Source of the DNA: Takakia lepidozioides | Lineage: Eukaryota; Streptophyta; Takakiopsida; Takakiales; Takakiaceae | Length of the DNA stretch: 64,000 bases | Direction of reading: 5' to 3' | NCBI GenBank assembly: GCA_030704615.1 | Contig: CM060731.1 | Location: 45,136,001 to 45,200,000 of the forward strand | Shown here: piece by piece, positions 21,094 to 31,439 of the stretch | How the letters are laid out: every line of letters starts with the position of its first letter | Position numbering within the stretch: the stretch's first letter is position 1 | Notes under the pieces: generated by a model | Told to the model about the DNA's origin: nothing | What the model saw: only the letters and a program-made list of their open reading frames with translations | The model's database searches: none | Made by a program: the position numbers and the translations under genes

Positions 21094-23520
21094 CTATCCA
21101 TCTGGTTCTGGGTCATCATAGTCTACTTTTTGCCAGAAACTTGGTTCCCATATAGTGCTTTCAAACATTTGATATAGCCCTGCTCTGGCCTTTGTAGGAA
21201 GATATTTCCCATAGTCTTCCTTAAACCACCGTGAAGAAAGTACATCATAGACCGCCAATGTCTTAAAGTCTTTCACTCTAATACAGATCAAACCATTCCC
21301 GGCTGCACAATCAAACTCTCTGTGGGAGTAATCTATGGTTTCAAAGAGATCATTGAACATATCTGTTGGCATATTGGTCACAGGTATGTAGTGGCCACTG
21401 GGTCGGGGGTTCCCACTAGTACAGTTAACCCCAATTGCAAAAATGGAAATTGTATCTGCCTTCTCGACTTTGCGTGTCACTGCATACAACATTGGCATGG
21501 AATCCTGTACTCCAAAAGGCTGAACGACAATGGGACATTGCATAAAGCCCTCAGAGGAGTCTAGTGGACGAAAGGAGAATGCCATAGCTGTGACATCGTC
21601 AGCCACAATTGGGAGAAAGAACAACGCTGGTGAGAGGCGCTCAGAGATTTTGAGGGCAACTCCAGTTGAATTTTTCTCTGGTGCAACTTCAGCTTCTCCC
21701 TCTGTTTCCCTGACGCCATCATCTCTTCCTTCAGAATCCCCTGAGCTACTTCCTTCAGAGACCTCGGAGGCAAGGTGGACGTTTTTATCAACCCTAACAG
21801 TAGAAGAATCCTTGGTACAGCCAGTCTTTCCAGCTTTGGCATTAACCCCTGGAAGAGCTTCATCGGAGAATTCTGTACTTCCCTCAGAATCCCCACTGGC
21901 ACCTTCATCGTGCGACTGTATGCTACCGACATCCTCATCCATATCGGCACCTTCAACGCTTCGCCCGGACGCCCCGCCAGCATTCTCTTCCATATCGTGA
22001 AACCCAACAACGACAGCTTCCTCTATTAGGTATCCTCCATAGCAGACTGCCATCCATGCATGGTTTATGAGCAGCGCAAGACCTGTGCGTCCATGCTGGA
22101 CCGGCATAAGCCTCGCTCTAAATGGGGCTGGACGGATGTACCACCCTTCACTCTTTGCGGAGGACTTGTACACTGCGCACACGAGCTCTTCCACTTTCCG
22201 GCCGTCGTCTTTCACTTCCTCGTGGTGGCCCATGACAACTACAAGATAGTGGTGGCTCAGCTGTGCCAATTTGTTCTTGTATTCGTCATTTGTTGAGGTG
22301 TCCTCTTCTGTGGGTCTGGCCTCCATCTTCACGAAGGATGTGGGCTTGATTGGCAATGCATCAGCGACATGAATAGAGGGTCTAGAGTGAACTCCCTCAC
22401 TAGCACTTGAAGTGCAGCCCGATTGCATTTTGCTGCTATCAAAGGATGCGCGTTTAGCATTGTGAATATCATGTGAGTCACTAGTGGACTGCGTGAAGTC
22501 ATATAGTGCAGGCATGGGCTCTGTGTTTGTGTCAACCGAGGCCATGCTGGTTTGTGGAGTTTTTGCACCTGAGGTTTTCGATTCACCTGAAACACGATGT
22601 TCCCAAATCCTACTTCCTCGGAACGATTTTCCTTTGGTGTACGCGTCTGGATTGATCCCTGGGGGATAGTCTTCATTTGGGTCGAAAACCACCTCTGCAT
22701 AGTCTGGATGTCTCGTGGACACCTTGTCCTGGAGTCTAAAGGATGTGTGACTGGACTTTCTATCAGAGGATGTCATATGGATTACTTGGTTTCTCACAAG
22801 CATCATGCACCCCGTCTTTTCAGTTAAGATCACATTTTTCAAGGGGGGAAGGAACGCGAAATCTCTTGTCAGAGGGTTGCAAACAACCATAACCGACTGC
22901 CCTTCTGGATACAGGCTCCTGTCCCAGTCATCCTCATCATCGTGAGTCATTGGGAGAAGGCGTTCGCCTGGGATAGGAGGCCGTCTAGGTTGGGTCCCTC
23001 CATCGCACAGCAGAAGCCCACCATCTCCTGCGATAACTTTCGTCACGTCTGTCGGTAGAAAACTCAGTGACGGCATAGCGTACCACTTTTTATCCACCAG
23101 ATGCTCGGAATACCTTGCACTTTTGTAGGCAATAAACGTCTGTGTCTTCATACACATGATGACGGGGAAGAAACTTTCATACGTACGAGTCACTTCATTC
23201 TCAAACAGTGATGGTTTCCACAAGGCCAAACTACAGTCGAGGTTGCAGTGTACCAAGTACAGCGGATTACCTCTCTCTAGCCTCTTCCACGCACCGTCCA
23301 GGAGGTGAAGTGGAGCATTGGCAAAAATCTCAGCTATGATTCTAGGTGGAAGGTGATTCCACTTGAGAGGCAGATCATCCAACATTTTGTCCAGGTACTC
23401 GAGATCAAGCTTGGTCAATATTTGGCTTACAAGTAATTGAGATTGAGTCCTGTCATTCATTATTTTGTCCAAACCCTCAAGATTGAAGATTGAGCTCCCC
23501 CAATTCTTTCGTAACCTCAT
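21094..23520 (-). CDS. F-box-associated (FBA/kelch-like) protein, 808 residues
   Basis: One uninterrupted frame. An F-box-like stretch (HLPPRIIAEIFANAPLHLL, residues ~56-74) precedes the features of the plant F-box-associated fold: WYAMPSLSFLP, VIAGDGGLLLCDG and VVCNPLTRDFAFLPPL, then VCAVYKSS and AAGNGLICIRV near the C-terminus. F-box proteins are substrate receptors of SCF ubiquitin ligases. A long Ser/Asp/Glu/Gly-rich insert (about residues 500-620) is absent from the paralogue at 38.5 kb. The N-terminus is uncertain: a different frame upstream (MADEEEKMGGG..., ATG near 23592) is open past a nine-C run at 23557-23565, so a frameshift or a short intron may hide the true start. No introns are seen in the body. 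Confidence 0.75.
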   Translation of the reverse strand: MRLRKNWGSSIFNLEGLDKIMNDRTQSQLLVSQILTKLDLEYLDKMLDDLPLKWNHLPPRIIAEIFANAPLHLLDGAWKRLERGNPLYLVHCNLDCSLALWKPSLFENEVTRTYESFFPVIMCMKTQTFIAYKSARYSEHLVDKKWYAMPSLSFLPTDVTKVIAGDGGLLLCDGGTQPRRPPIPGERLLPMTHDDEDDWDRSLYPEGQSVMVVCNPLTRDFAFLPPLKNVILTEKTGCMMLVRNQVIHMTSSDRKSSHTSFRLQDKVSTRHPDYAEVVFDPNEDYPPGINPDAYTKGKSFRGSRIWEHRVSGESKTSGAKTPQTSMASVDTNTEPMPALYDFTQSTSDSHDIHNAKRASFDSSKMQSGCTSSASEGVHSRPSIHVADALPIKPTSFVKMEARPTEEDTSTNDEYKNKLAQLSHHYLVVVMGHHEEVKDDGRKVEELVCAVYKSSAKSEGWYIRPAPFRARLMPVQHGRTGLALLINHAWMAVCYGGYLIEEAVVVGFHDMEENAGGASGRSVEGADMDEDVGSIQSHDEGASGDSEGSTEFSDEALPGVNAKAGKTGCTKDSSTVRVDKNVHLASEVSEGSSSGDSEGRDDGVRETEGEAEVAPEKNSTGVALKISERLSPALFFLPIVADDVTAMAFSFRPLDSSEGFMQCPIVVQPFGVQDSMPMLYAVTRKVEKADTISIFAIGVNCTSGNPRPSGHYIPVTNMPTDMFNDLFETIDYSHREFDCAAGNGLICIRVKDFKTLAVYDVLSSRWFKEDYGKYLPTKARAGLYQMFESTIWEPSFWQKVDYDDPEPDG

Positions 23521-24192
23521 CAGCCGCCTCCACTTCGTCCTCCATCTTCTCCTCGTCCCCCCCCCATCTTCTCCTCCTCGTCCGCCATCCTCAAGTGACT
23601 TAGACTGTCCTCTACCACTATCTGCGAACTGTCTGGCGCATGACGGTCATATGTAGAAGTGTCTGTAGCGGTCCCCTTTTCGAATTTCGGCAGATCGGAA
23701 ATGAATGTCTGGCCTTCAGCATCTTCACCAACCCTTCGACAAGCAATTCTAGTCCGGACAACCCCAAAAACTCCGCTATCCTCAAGATTCAAATATGACA
23801 GGCAGGAGCCTTACTTGTTTCAAATGCTTTGTGATCGGATCCTCGATGAGAGAGAAAACTCATGTATATAAGCGAGAAGCGTCCGCAACAAACTAGCAAC
23901 TGTAATCGAGCATGAGGAGAGGGAGCTAGGGAGAGAGGTACAAGCGACAATGCTCAAAGATAGAAAGCAATGAGCTTACCTCAATGTACCTTCCTGAGAA
24001 GGAAATGTGGCAGAAACAAGGTGAAGAGAGAGAGAATGAGGAGATGCAGATTGACAGCACGACTGCAGCCGCCACCAACGGACGCGACCCCTGCCCCACC
24101 CAACATCCATCTACAACTTACGTTAATTATTTATCATCTATTCTATACAAGACTTACTATAAAGTGTAAAACTTTCAGATTTAGTATGTCTG
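23521..24192. other. Upstream region of the F-box-type gene
   Basis: It holds an open minus-strand stretch of about 90 codons (23520-23792) ending in Gly-rich and acidic sequence, with a C9 homopolymer at 23557-23565. That stretch may be the real N-terminus of the neighbouring gene. The rest shows AG-rich sequence and nothing else recognisable. Confidence 0.4.
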
Positions 24193-24263
24193 GCACTGGT
24201 GGTCTAGTGGTAGAATAGTACCCTGCCACGGTACAGACCCGGGTTCGATTCCCGGCCAGTGCA
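24193..24263 (+). tRNA. trnG-GCC: tRNA-Gly (anticodon GCC)
   Basis: 71 nt. The acceptor stem GCACTGG (24193-24199) pairs perfectly with CCAGTGC (24256-24262), followed by discriminator A. The A box is TGGTCTAGTGG and the B box GGTTCGATTCC. The anticodon GCC is at 24225-24227 in a seven-base loop. There is no intron and no encoded CCA, as expected for a nuclear gene. All stems pair, so it looks functional. Confidence 0.96.
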
Positions 24264-25499
24264 GTCACAGTTTCTGCTCGACCCTGTAACTGTGTGCAAT
24301 TTTTTTGGCTCATCGCCTGTGGTTGGAAATGACAAGATGTTCATTCGGAGAAAACACCGTTTGACTTCTAGGCCGTCCTTCCATGTGGTCGAACCCGACC
24401 AAAAGATGACGTCATGGTCGGGTTTTGAACGTCCGCTAAGCACTTCTATGTGCGAAACCGGACCCAAACCCTATCTGGGGTCCAATCTCCCAACTCTCCG
24501 TGAAAAGCTGAGTTGGTTTTGGCGATCACGTGGCGAGCAGGTCTTTCTCGTGTGTGAAGCATGCGTGGATTTGTGTGAAGCACGTGGAAGAAGGAGACGG
24601 CAACACAACCCCCTCCTCTTGGGAGTTGGGGTGGTTACATGGAAGGACCGGCGCCAAGTCAACAGTCGGACCATTGGTCAAACCCATTCCAACGATGATG
24701 TGATTGGAAGGGGTCGGGTCTACATGGAAAGGCTAATCCTCCTCAAATACAATCCACCAAAGTCCACTGGATGGCTACGTTGTCCCATTAAATGCATGGT
24801 ACATGCTACCCATGCCCCATTGCTATTCGAGCCCCGACACAATGCAGTTTAGGAAAAGACACATTTCTCAACAAGGGTGGTGAAAGCACTATGGTCCATG
24901 TAGCGTTCTTTTTGCAACCAGCAAATTTGTTCATACTACTTTTTCGAAGGTGTAACACTTGATGATCATTTGTTTCAGTTATGCTCAAGCTGTAGCCTTG
25001 CAGGTGTGAAAATACCTTCAAGATTAATCAATCCACTATAAGGCTCAATAGTCTTCTCCTCTAAGATCTAGTCATCTCTCTCTCTCTCCTACTTTGTTGG
25101 TTATAAACCCAGAAGAATCCATGGCCAGAACACTGCAGGAAAACAACTATAATGCGTACCATTAAGGTTTCAGTTGCACGCAGCAAATAAATGCTACGTT
25201 AACATCATCTTGTAGTAACAAATATATTTCATCCAGAACCAAAATGGATGTCAAATGGATGACAATCATCCAAAAACATTGGTGCCGGGAAAAGATGATC
25301 ATTTAACAACCATTGCATAATCTTTGCATGAGAGCAAAGCCAATAAGCCCTCTAAGTTTGCGTGGGCCCTGTCCATTAGAGGATGGTCGAGGAATCAAAA
25401 AGGGGGATATATAGTAGGCTACACAAGGATTTTCAGGGATAGCCTGAGTGACTTGAGCATTCCCGTCCACCAAATCATCATTCACTACAAACAAATTGG
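24264..25499. other. Intergenic, no recognised gene
   Basis: A long plus-strand open frame begins inside the tRNA and runs to 24852, but it has no recognisable motif and is probably chance. A CT-rich tract lies at 25075-25090. Nothing else is supported. Confidence 0.4.
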
Positions 25500-27051
25500 T
25501 TACAAAATTTGCTCATATAGCCTCTCCCTGGAAAGTGTGCTCAAAAGGCGTAAAATCCCACATTGTTCCCACCCAGAGACAATCATGTCCGTATGCACAT
25601 TCACCTGCACCCAAGCCTCCCACATCCAAATTGCTACATGTTCACGCATGGAAGGCAAGTCTGTCTTCACCTCTACCTCTTTAGCGGGCACATCTGCTTC
25701 CAATTGCTCTTGGATTTCACGTGATGACCATGTCTTGAATAGTGCAGCAAAAGCACACTTGAGAGGTCGTTGCAAGAGCACATCGGCAGGCTGTAGCTTA
25801 GAAGTACAATTGGCAGGAATATATAGGTCACAAATGTTTGGGTAATTATCTCACATGTATGCTTTAAACTCTGCAGACCTGTGCACGCTCCAACAATCAA
25901 TGAGCCAAATGACCTTTTGGTCTGAAGGTAGACCAAGAAGTTGTGTTTCCAACTTCATGTAAGGCATCAAAACAAACTCCACAAACTGCTGGCAAGTCTT
26001 TTGATTGGACCAATGATTGTTAAAGATGGCCAAATGCCAGCCATGCTTGAGAAGTCGACGAGTCTCTGCACTCTTGGGTAAAGATCGAGTGGTCTTTCCT
26101 TTGAACACAATCTGAAAAGGGATCAAATTTCCAGCAGCAGTGGAAGAAACACAAACCGTTACAGCTCGTTTATCTTCCACACCAATTTACGCATCGTCTT
26201 TCTTCCCATGTCTCTCCCACGTTCTCTCTCCTGCCATAGGAACAAGATGTATCCCCGTTTGATCAATGTTTATAACCAAGCTGGGAGGAATATTCTATAC
26301 CTCAATAAGGTATGCAATATGATGGGCCATTGTTGTCCTCTGTGCCTCCCAATCGTTTGGAACCTTGCCGTGGGCTGTACTTGCTCTCCGATAGCTCCAA
26401 TTCAAATGCTCGTGCATGAAATATCGGGTCCATTTAAGGCTTATTGTGCATCTTTTCGCATGTCCCTCCATACCCAACACATGAGGCGCTTTGGCTTGTA
26501 GATAACCTAGAATGATATGTTGTACAATGTCGACATTCAATGACTGACCAGCCGCTCGCATTGCAAGCAAGAGCTTGCAAAGGCCATCCAAAATGGATTT
26601 ATCCAATATTTCTATGACCGCGGTAGATACCTTGCTCTGAAACCAACCTCCCCCTCTCTTGGTCATGGCAGGAACATGACTCTTCATGACACCTTCAATG
26701 TCAAACCAGTTCCTCAATGATGACCTAGCCAACTTGTCATAAGGACTTGTAAATTGAGCCGGGGAACTTGTACGCACATTGGAGGTAGTCTATTACCTCC
26801 CTGGGGTTCTTAAGCCGCTTCATTGCAGCTTTGATAGGAGACCACAATTGTGCACTAAACCAATTGGTATAGTCATCACGTTGTTTTCGGTTACGTTTGT
26901 AACCTGCACCAGAATGACTGTCGCGACTAGGCTGAACCGTAGCGGATTGATAGACCTGGAGTTGTGAGCACAAAATACGGCAATAAGGTACCCATGTTTC
27001 TACGGAAATGTTTTGCCCACGGGGGGTTGATAGAACGTGAGAGAGCGTCAA
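25500..27051 (-). pseudogene. pogo/Tc1-mariner-type DDE transposase, inactivated
   Basis: The reading order on the minus strand is: RNRKQRDDYTNWFSAQLW (27051 side); LRNWFDIEGVMKSHV and GYLQAKAPHVLG; INIDQTGIHLVPMAGERTW with the first catalytic Asp; a block including GWHLAIFNNHWS; WLIDCWSVHRSAEFKAYM with the second Asp; then PANCTSKLQPADVLLQRPLK with the third. This is the DDD catalytic core of the pogo-like (DDE_1) group. Three in-frame stops break the 26777-25500 frame: TAG at 26297-26295, TAA at 26189-26187, TGA at 25853-25851. A frameshift lies near 26740-26777. Terminal inverted repeats were not found. Confidence 0.8.
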
Positions 27052-27339
27052 ATGTGGGTAATAATTTAAAAATTAGAGCTTGTATTAGTTGGAAATGTAA
27101 GAGTGAGTCCCATTTAAATTGTCTCTAAGGTACAATTGAATCACACTATGTCCTGTAAAACACATGGTGTGACACAAAAATTGAGCCACCGTAGCCTGCT
27201 TTCAGCCGCCTCTTTTCCCCCCACACTACATTTTTATTAACAGACGAACCCAAGATTTCTATAGTCTTGGCAAAGAAAAAATGGAGTCGTGAGCACAAAA
27301 TACAGCAATAGCGTACCCATGTTTCCACGGAAGAATGCA

Positions 27340-28005
27340 CACAACTAGGGTTCCTACCCGCGAAATAGGGGTTTTTGTGCCTAATTTTGTGCCTATTTCT
27401 GTCCCTAAACCCTAATGCGACGTAGGCTCCCTAATGTATATCTACAAGCTCCAAGTTCCAAATACTTACAACTTTGGTATCCTACTAAAAAATAGCAAAA
27501 AACAAAGTTGCAATAATCAACACCATCCAAAACACACAAATACCAAACAATAATTGAATAATTTAATATAATGAGGCAAACAACGGGTTTCGCCAGCGAA
27601 ATAAACTAAGGTATCGAGTTTCGCCAGCGAAATTTCAAGGTATTGATGCGTACATTATTATCCAATGGTTTCGAGGGCGAAACAAAATGAGTTGTGTTTG
27701 GTTTTGCGTATAAGGGACGACGTGAGGTTGTATTATTTCGCTAACGAATTGTTACGTGCTTATTGCGGTAGGTCATTACCCATGCTTTCATGGGCGGAAC
27801 AAAATGAATTGTGTTTAGTTTCGCATATTAGTGATTGCTAGGAGCATCAACGCCACATGATTGAATAAGCAACTATTAATCAACAAAAATTGTTGATAGA
27901 GATGGCACTGATAGGAATTCTCTATGCCCCAACTGCGCTTGGCTTGTGCTCACGTGAGCAGACTTGTGCTAACATGAGCACAAATTTCACGTTTTAGTTT
28001 CGCTA
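27340..28005. repeat. Cluster of short imperfect palindromes TTTCG-N4/5-CGAAA
   Basis: TTTCGCCAGCGAAAT occurs near 27588 and again near 27619. Related forms are TTTCGAGGGCGAAAC (about 27669), TTTCGCTAACGAATT (about 27738) and CTTTCATGGGCGGAAC (about 27785), with a looser one near 27345. A half-site TAGTTTCGC recurs near 27820 and 27995. The cluster follows the transposase pseudogene and may be a subterminal binding-site field. The stretch has no coding potential. Confidence 0.6.
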
Positions 28006-28660
28006 AAGCATTTTCCAAGAATACTCTTGGAATATGTGGTATGTCCTTTTCAGCTCATGCACTACAACAGATCCCGGCTTTAACGCCGCCACATTTGCCC
28101 AATCGTAGCATATATGTCTACAAAATGCAAGGGGGCAGTCCTGGTTGCCAATTGTGACCACCAGAAGTCGTATATGCCACCTTGTACCTCCGCCATGTCA
28201 CGATCTGCGGTCAAACACGTTTGACCAGATAGAGGAAGATGGTAGATATGACTAGGAGTCATGGCCAAAACTGCAATATGATGACGTGGGCATGGGAATG
28301 TATGACTGCCAGTATTCACAACTACACGTGGCGATTGCCGGTTGCCCAAGGAGTGTCTATGTGGACGATGCAAACATAAATGGATGAAACAGATGCAGGA
28401 TGTGATTGCAAATGACGACGTGTCAACATATCATTGCTCGCGGGCACTAAGCCACACCATCTAAATAAATAAATGAATGGATGAATGAATGATTAGGATG
28501 AATTAGGATGAATGTGCTCGAATTTAGGGTTGTTAGATTGCAGTGTTAAGTATGAGGATAATAAGTAGTAAAAATATTTAACTACTGTTTCACTGACCCA
28601 GCAGATTAACAGTAAAACTAATCGACTGCTGGTTAAGGTTAGTGAAACAAAACAACTGTA
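28006..28660. other. Intergenic, ATGA-rich sequence
   Basis: A minus-strand open stretch at 28080-28373 has no recognised motif. From 28460 the sequence is rich in GAATGAATGGATG-type units. No gene is supported. Confidence 0.35.
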
Positions 28661-28661
28661 T

Positions 28662-28850
28662 TATCTCAACGAATGATACACAAATGTCTTGCTGGCAACT
28701 ATTGGATGAACGTATCAAACAAATTTTTTGTGCACTGGATGAACGTATGAACGAATGATACAACAAACACCTTGCTGACAACTATTGGATGAACGCAGGA
28801 ACGAATGATAATGCAAACGCTGAGTTGGCAGCTACTGGATGAACTGACAG
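28662..28850. repeat. Imperfect tandem repeat, about three units
   Basis: Each unit contains ACGAATGATA..., then (T)TGCTG(G/A)CAACTATTGG or a close variant, then ATGAAC. The units start near 28668, 28752 and 28800, so spacing is uneven through internal deletions. Non-coding. Confidence 0.6.
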
Positions 28851-28918
28851 TGAAACTCATTTAAAAATTTATTTTGGATGAATGGATGAAATTAAAATGG
28901 CCAAAAAATGGAAAAACA

Positions 28919-28987
28919 AATGAATGGATGGATGTATTGATGGAAAACCTCCAAAATCCATCCATCTATCGCTACATTCATCCATCC
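28919..28987. repeat. Short foldback of GGATGGATG / CATCCATCC type
   Basis: ATGAATGGATGGATGTATTG is followed within 40 bases by its near complement, ending CATTCATCCATCC. It would form a small imperfect hairpin. Confidence 0.5.
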
Positions 28988-29052
28988 AGTCATGAGCAGA
29001 GGGGACTAGGCGTTTTTTTTTTTTTCTCCCCTGCCATTTGTTTGTTTTCTTT

Positions 29053-29215
29053 GTGTCAAGTTTGATCGTGAGAGACGACAAACAGGACGGAGCTGTGTTT
29101 GCTTTCTTTTAGTGTCGAGTCTGATCATGAGAGACGTCAAACAGGACGGAGCTATGTTTGTTTTGTCTTAGGGTCGAGTCTGATCATGAGAGACGACAAG
29201 CGGAGCTGGTGGGAT
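29053..29215. repeat. Tandem repeat, 59-bp unit, about 2.7 copies
   Basis: Units start at 29053, 29112 and 29171. Each opens G(T/G)GTC(A/G)AGT(T/C)TGATC and contains GAGAGACG(A/T)CAA and GGACGGAGCT. The last copy is truncated just before the SEC13-like fragment. Confidence 0.85.
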
Positions 29216-29242
29216 AGGGGGCAGACATGGACTCGAACCCTA

Positions 29243-29335
29243 GAATCGGGGCGTGAAGATGTGGTGCACGATGTGGCCATCGACTACTATGGGAAGCGGC
29301 TGGCCACCTTCACGATGGACAACCGCAGTCGCAAG
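29243..29335 (+). pseudogene. SEC13-like first-exon fragment
   Basis: SEC13 is a WD40 subunit of the COPII coat and the nuclear pore. The stretch reads EDVVHDVAIDYYGKRLATF, nearly identical to the opening blade of plant SEC13. It has an acceptor-like ctag before it and a donor-like AAG|gtgtgg after it. The usual SSD after LAT is replaced, and no further blades were found in the next kilobase. It is therefore a fragment captured with the adjoining tandem repeat rather than a whole gene. Confidence 0.6.
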
Positions 29336-29715
29336 GTGTGGTTTTTTCTCAATGTACGATGTGCAGAAGTTTGTCCATCCTGCAAATGTGGGCTCTTGGC
29401 GACTGTTAGTACCATGATTTGGTATTCTTCCTGCTGTTTACAAGGTTCTTCGGAGAGTCAGCTTGGTCTTAGCAGGTCGTGTTTCAATCTCTGCTCGTTC
29501 AGCTGTACTGTGGTCATCTTGTTTGGCTGTAGGTGGGATGACTCAGTTTTTGGATGCTTGTGTTGATGTTTTCAAGGATAAACTGGATACAAGCACTCAC
29601 AAACAGGAATATCATATGGATGTGCCGATATGTCGATCAAGTGCTTTCAGTTTTCACCTCCTGTCTTTGATTGTCTGGTTCGAAGTGGCCACTCAAATAT
29701 TGATGAACTTCAGGT

Positions 29716-29780
29716 AGGGAAATGAAATGAAATGAAACGAAATGGTACTTTCTAACGTCTGCGGAAAGCTCAGTCGGAGA
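29716..29780 (-). mobile_element. LINE 3'-end fragment with (ATTTC)n-type tail
   Basis: On the plus strand it reads GAAATGAAATGAAATG...GGTACTTTCTAACGTCTGCGGAAAGCTC. This is the complement of the LINE 3' end seen at 61.6, 62.2 and 63.4 kb. It is isolated and strongly 5'-truncated. Confidence 0.65.
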
Positions 29781-31439
29781 GAGTCGGTTTTGTCAGCGCT
29801 TTGGGGTGGGAGATAAATGGGCTCCGGCAGCTCGAAGTCCAGCTCCGGACCTTCTGATGCTTTGATACCCAAGGTCAGCTGTTCAACGAGATTGTCTGCT
29901 CCACACTCTCTCTCTCTCTTTTCTCTTGAATACAACTGATTGATGGGCTTTTCCTGTTATTCTATTTTGTCATGTAGGACCTGTGGTCCCTGTGGACTCA
30001 TCCAGTTTGTTTTTTTTCTCTCCCTGCAGCGATTCTGGTCTGGTTTCTGCTTTACTGTTGGACTTTCATGGATGTTATAAAGCTTATCATGGTTTTGGTT
30101 TGCCAGCTTTCTACAGTGTTATTCTAATCTGTAGACCTCCCTGGCCAACATGATGATCAATTATTCTTATCAGATTAGCACTGAGCAGCTGCGACTGTTT
30201 GTTTCAAGCCGCGTGCGATAACTCATAGAAAGAGATTCTCAACTTGGATAGTGTTTGAAGTGCCTTACAGAGTTTTGCTGGTGCTTTGTATCCAGTGGTA
30301 CGTGGACTTGGACACCCAATGTTCCAAGTCCTTCTTCAGCAAACAAATACGGTAAGGAGTCTAGATCTTCACTTTGATCTATGTAATGTAATGTGTGCCT
30401 TCTTTTGGACATGCAGGGCGAACATGTAGTCCGTATTCCATAACACTCTGGTATGGCACAGTCCTGCGGTGTATGCTTTGAAATTATTCTGTGTTTTCTC
30501 TATCATCTGTGCTTTGGCAAGACATTGATGAATGTGGACAATCTTGATATTTGAAGAGAAAGAAAGAAAGTGTGAAGATGAAATGTAGTCGACATGATGT
30601 AATTAGGTGCCCTCCTTCGCTGATGATGCTGGTCTACATGTGGGTATGTGAATGTACAGGGGCGTGGAACAGTGGTCACAGGGCGTGTGGAACAGGGGAT
30701 AATTAAGTTGGCGAGGAAGTTGAAGTGATTGGGCTTTGCACGGTAACAATCTTCCTTGCACAGAAACCTGGGCCCATATAACTTTCCTTCCTTTGGCAAT
30801 GTCAGTACAGGGATTTGCTGTGTGATTCACTTCAGTTGGGTCATGACACAAGGTCAAGGACAATGTGGTGAGGGCACCTTCTTCTTTGACCTATTTCAGC
30901 CTGTTTTGCCCTCTCACCAAACTCGGCCCTGAGATGCATATTGAATGCTATAAGTTAGCTCGTTGCTCGTTGATAAGTAGGGTTGGGGGTGTTTGCTGGA
31001 ACAATTCTAGGCCGTCATTGTCAGCTTCTAGCAGGAAGGCAAAGATATATGCATGATTTTGTGCAGAGGCATAGATAGCTGAAGGAGCAGGGATAGAGTG
31101 TGTGTCCAGATTCATCCAAGAGGGCCGGATTTCAAGCTCCACAGTACCTATGATTCCCTGTGGAAGGATAGATACAAGAAACCTGCATGGATAGATGGTC
31201 AACTGGAAGCCGCAGCAGCAGCGGCACAATTGATAAAATCAGGCACTGCTAATGAAGGCACCTTCTTCAACACATTTCACCCTGTTTTCCCCTCTTATCA
31301 GAATCGGCCCTCAATTTTCATGTTGAATTCTGCAAGTTAGCTGTTGAGTGAATCTAGTTGGGAGTGACTTTGACATGATACTGCCAATGTGACAAGGATG
31401 TGCATTGAACTCATTGGTAGTGGGATATTGGGATAACTC
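29781..31439. other. Long region without a supported gene
   Basis: Several short open frames on both strands lack motifs. A 75-bp block at 31252-31325 (GGCACCTTCTTCAACACATTTCACCCTGTTTTCC...) resembles one at 30870-30940, so a diverged direct repeat of about 400 bp spacing is present. No other feature is seen. Confidence 0.35.

Noticed and set aside
24259-24852. 197-codon plus-strand frame beginning inside the tRNA
   Set aside because: It overlaps a real tRNA gene and has no recognisable motif or splice context.
28058-28085. CACTACAACAGATCCCGG, like a CACTA left end
   Set aside because: No matching right end, no subterminal array, and no transposase is associated.
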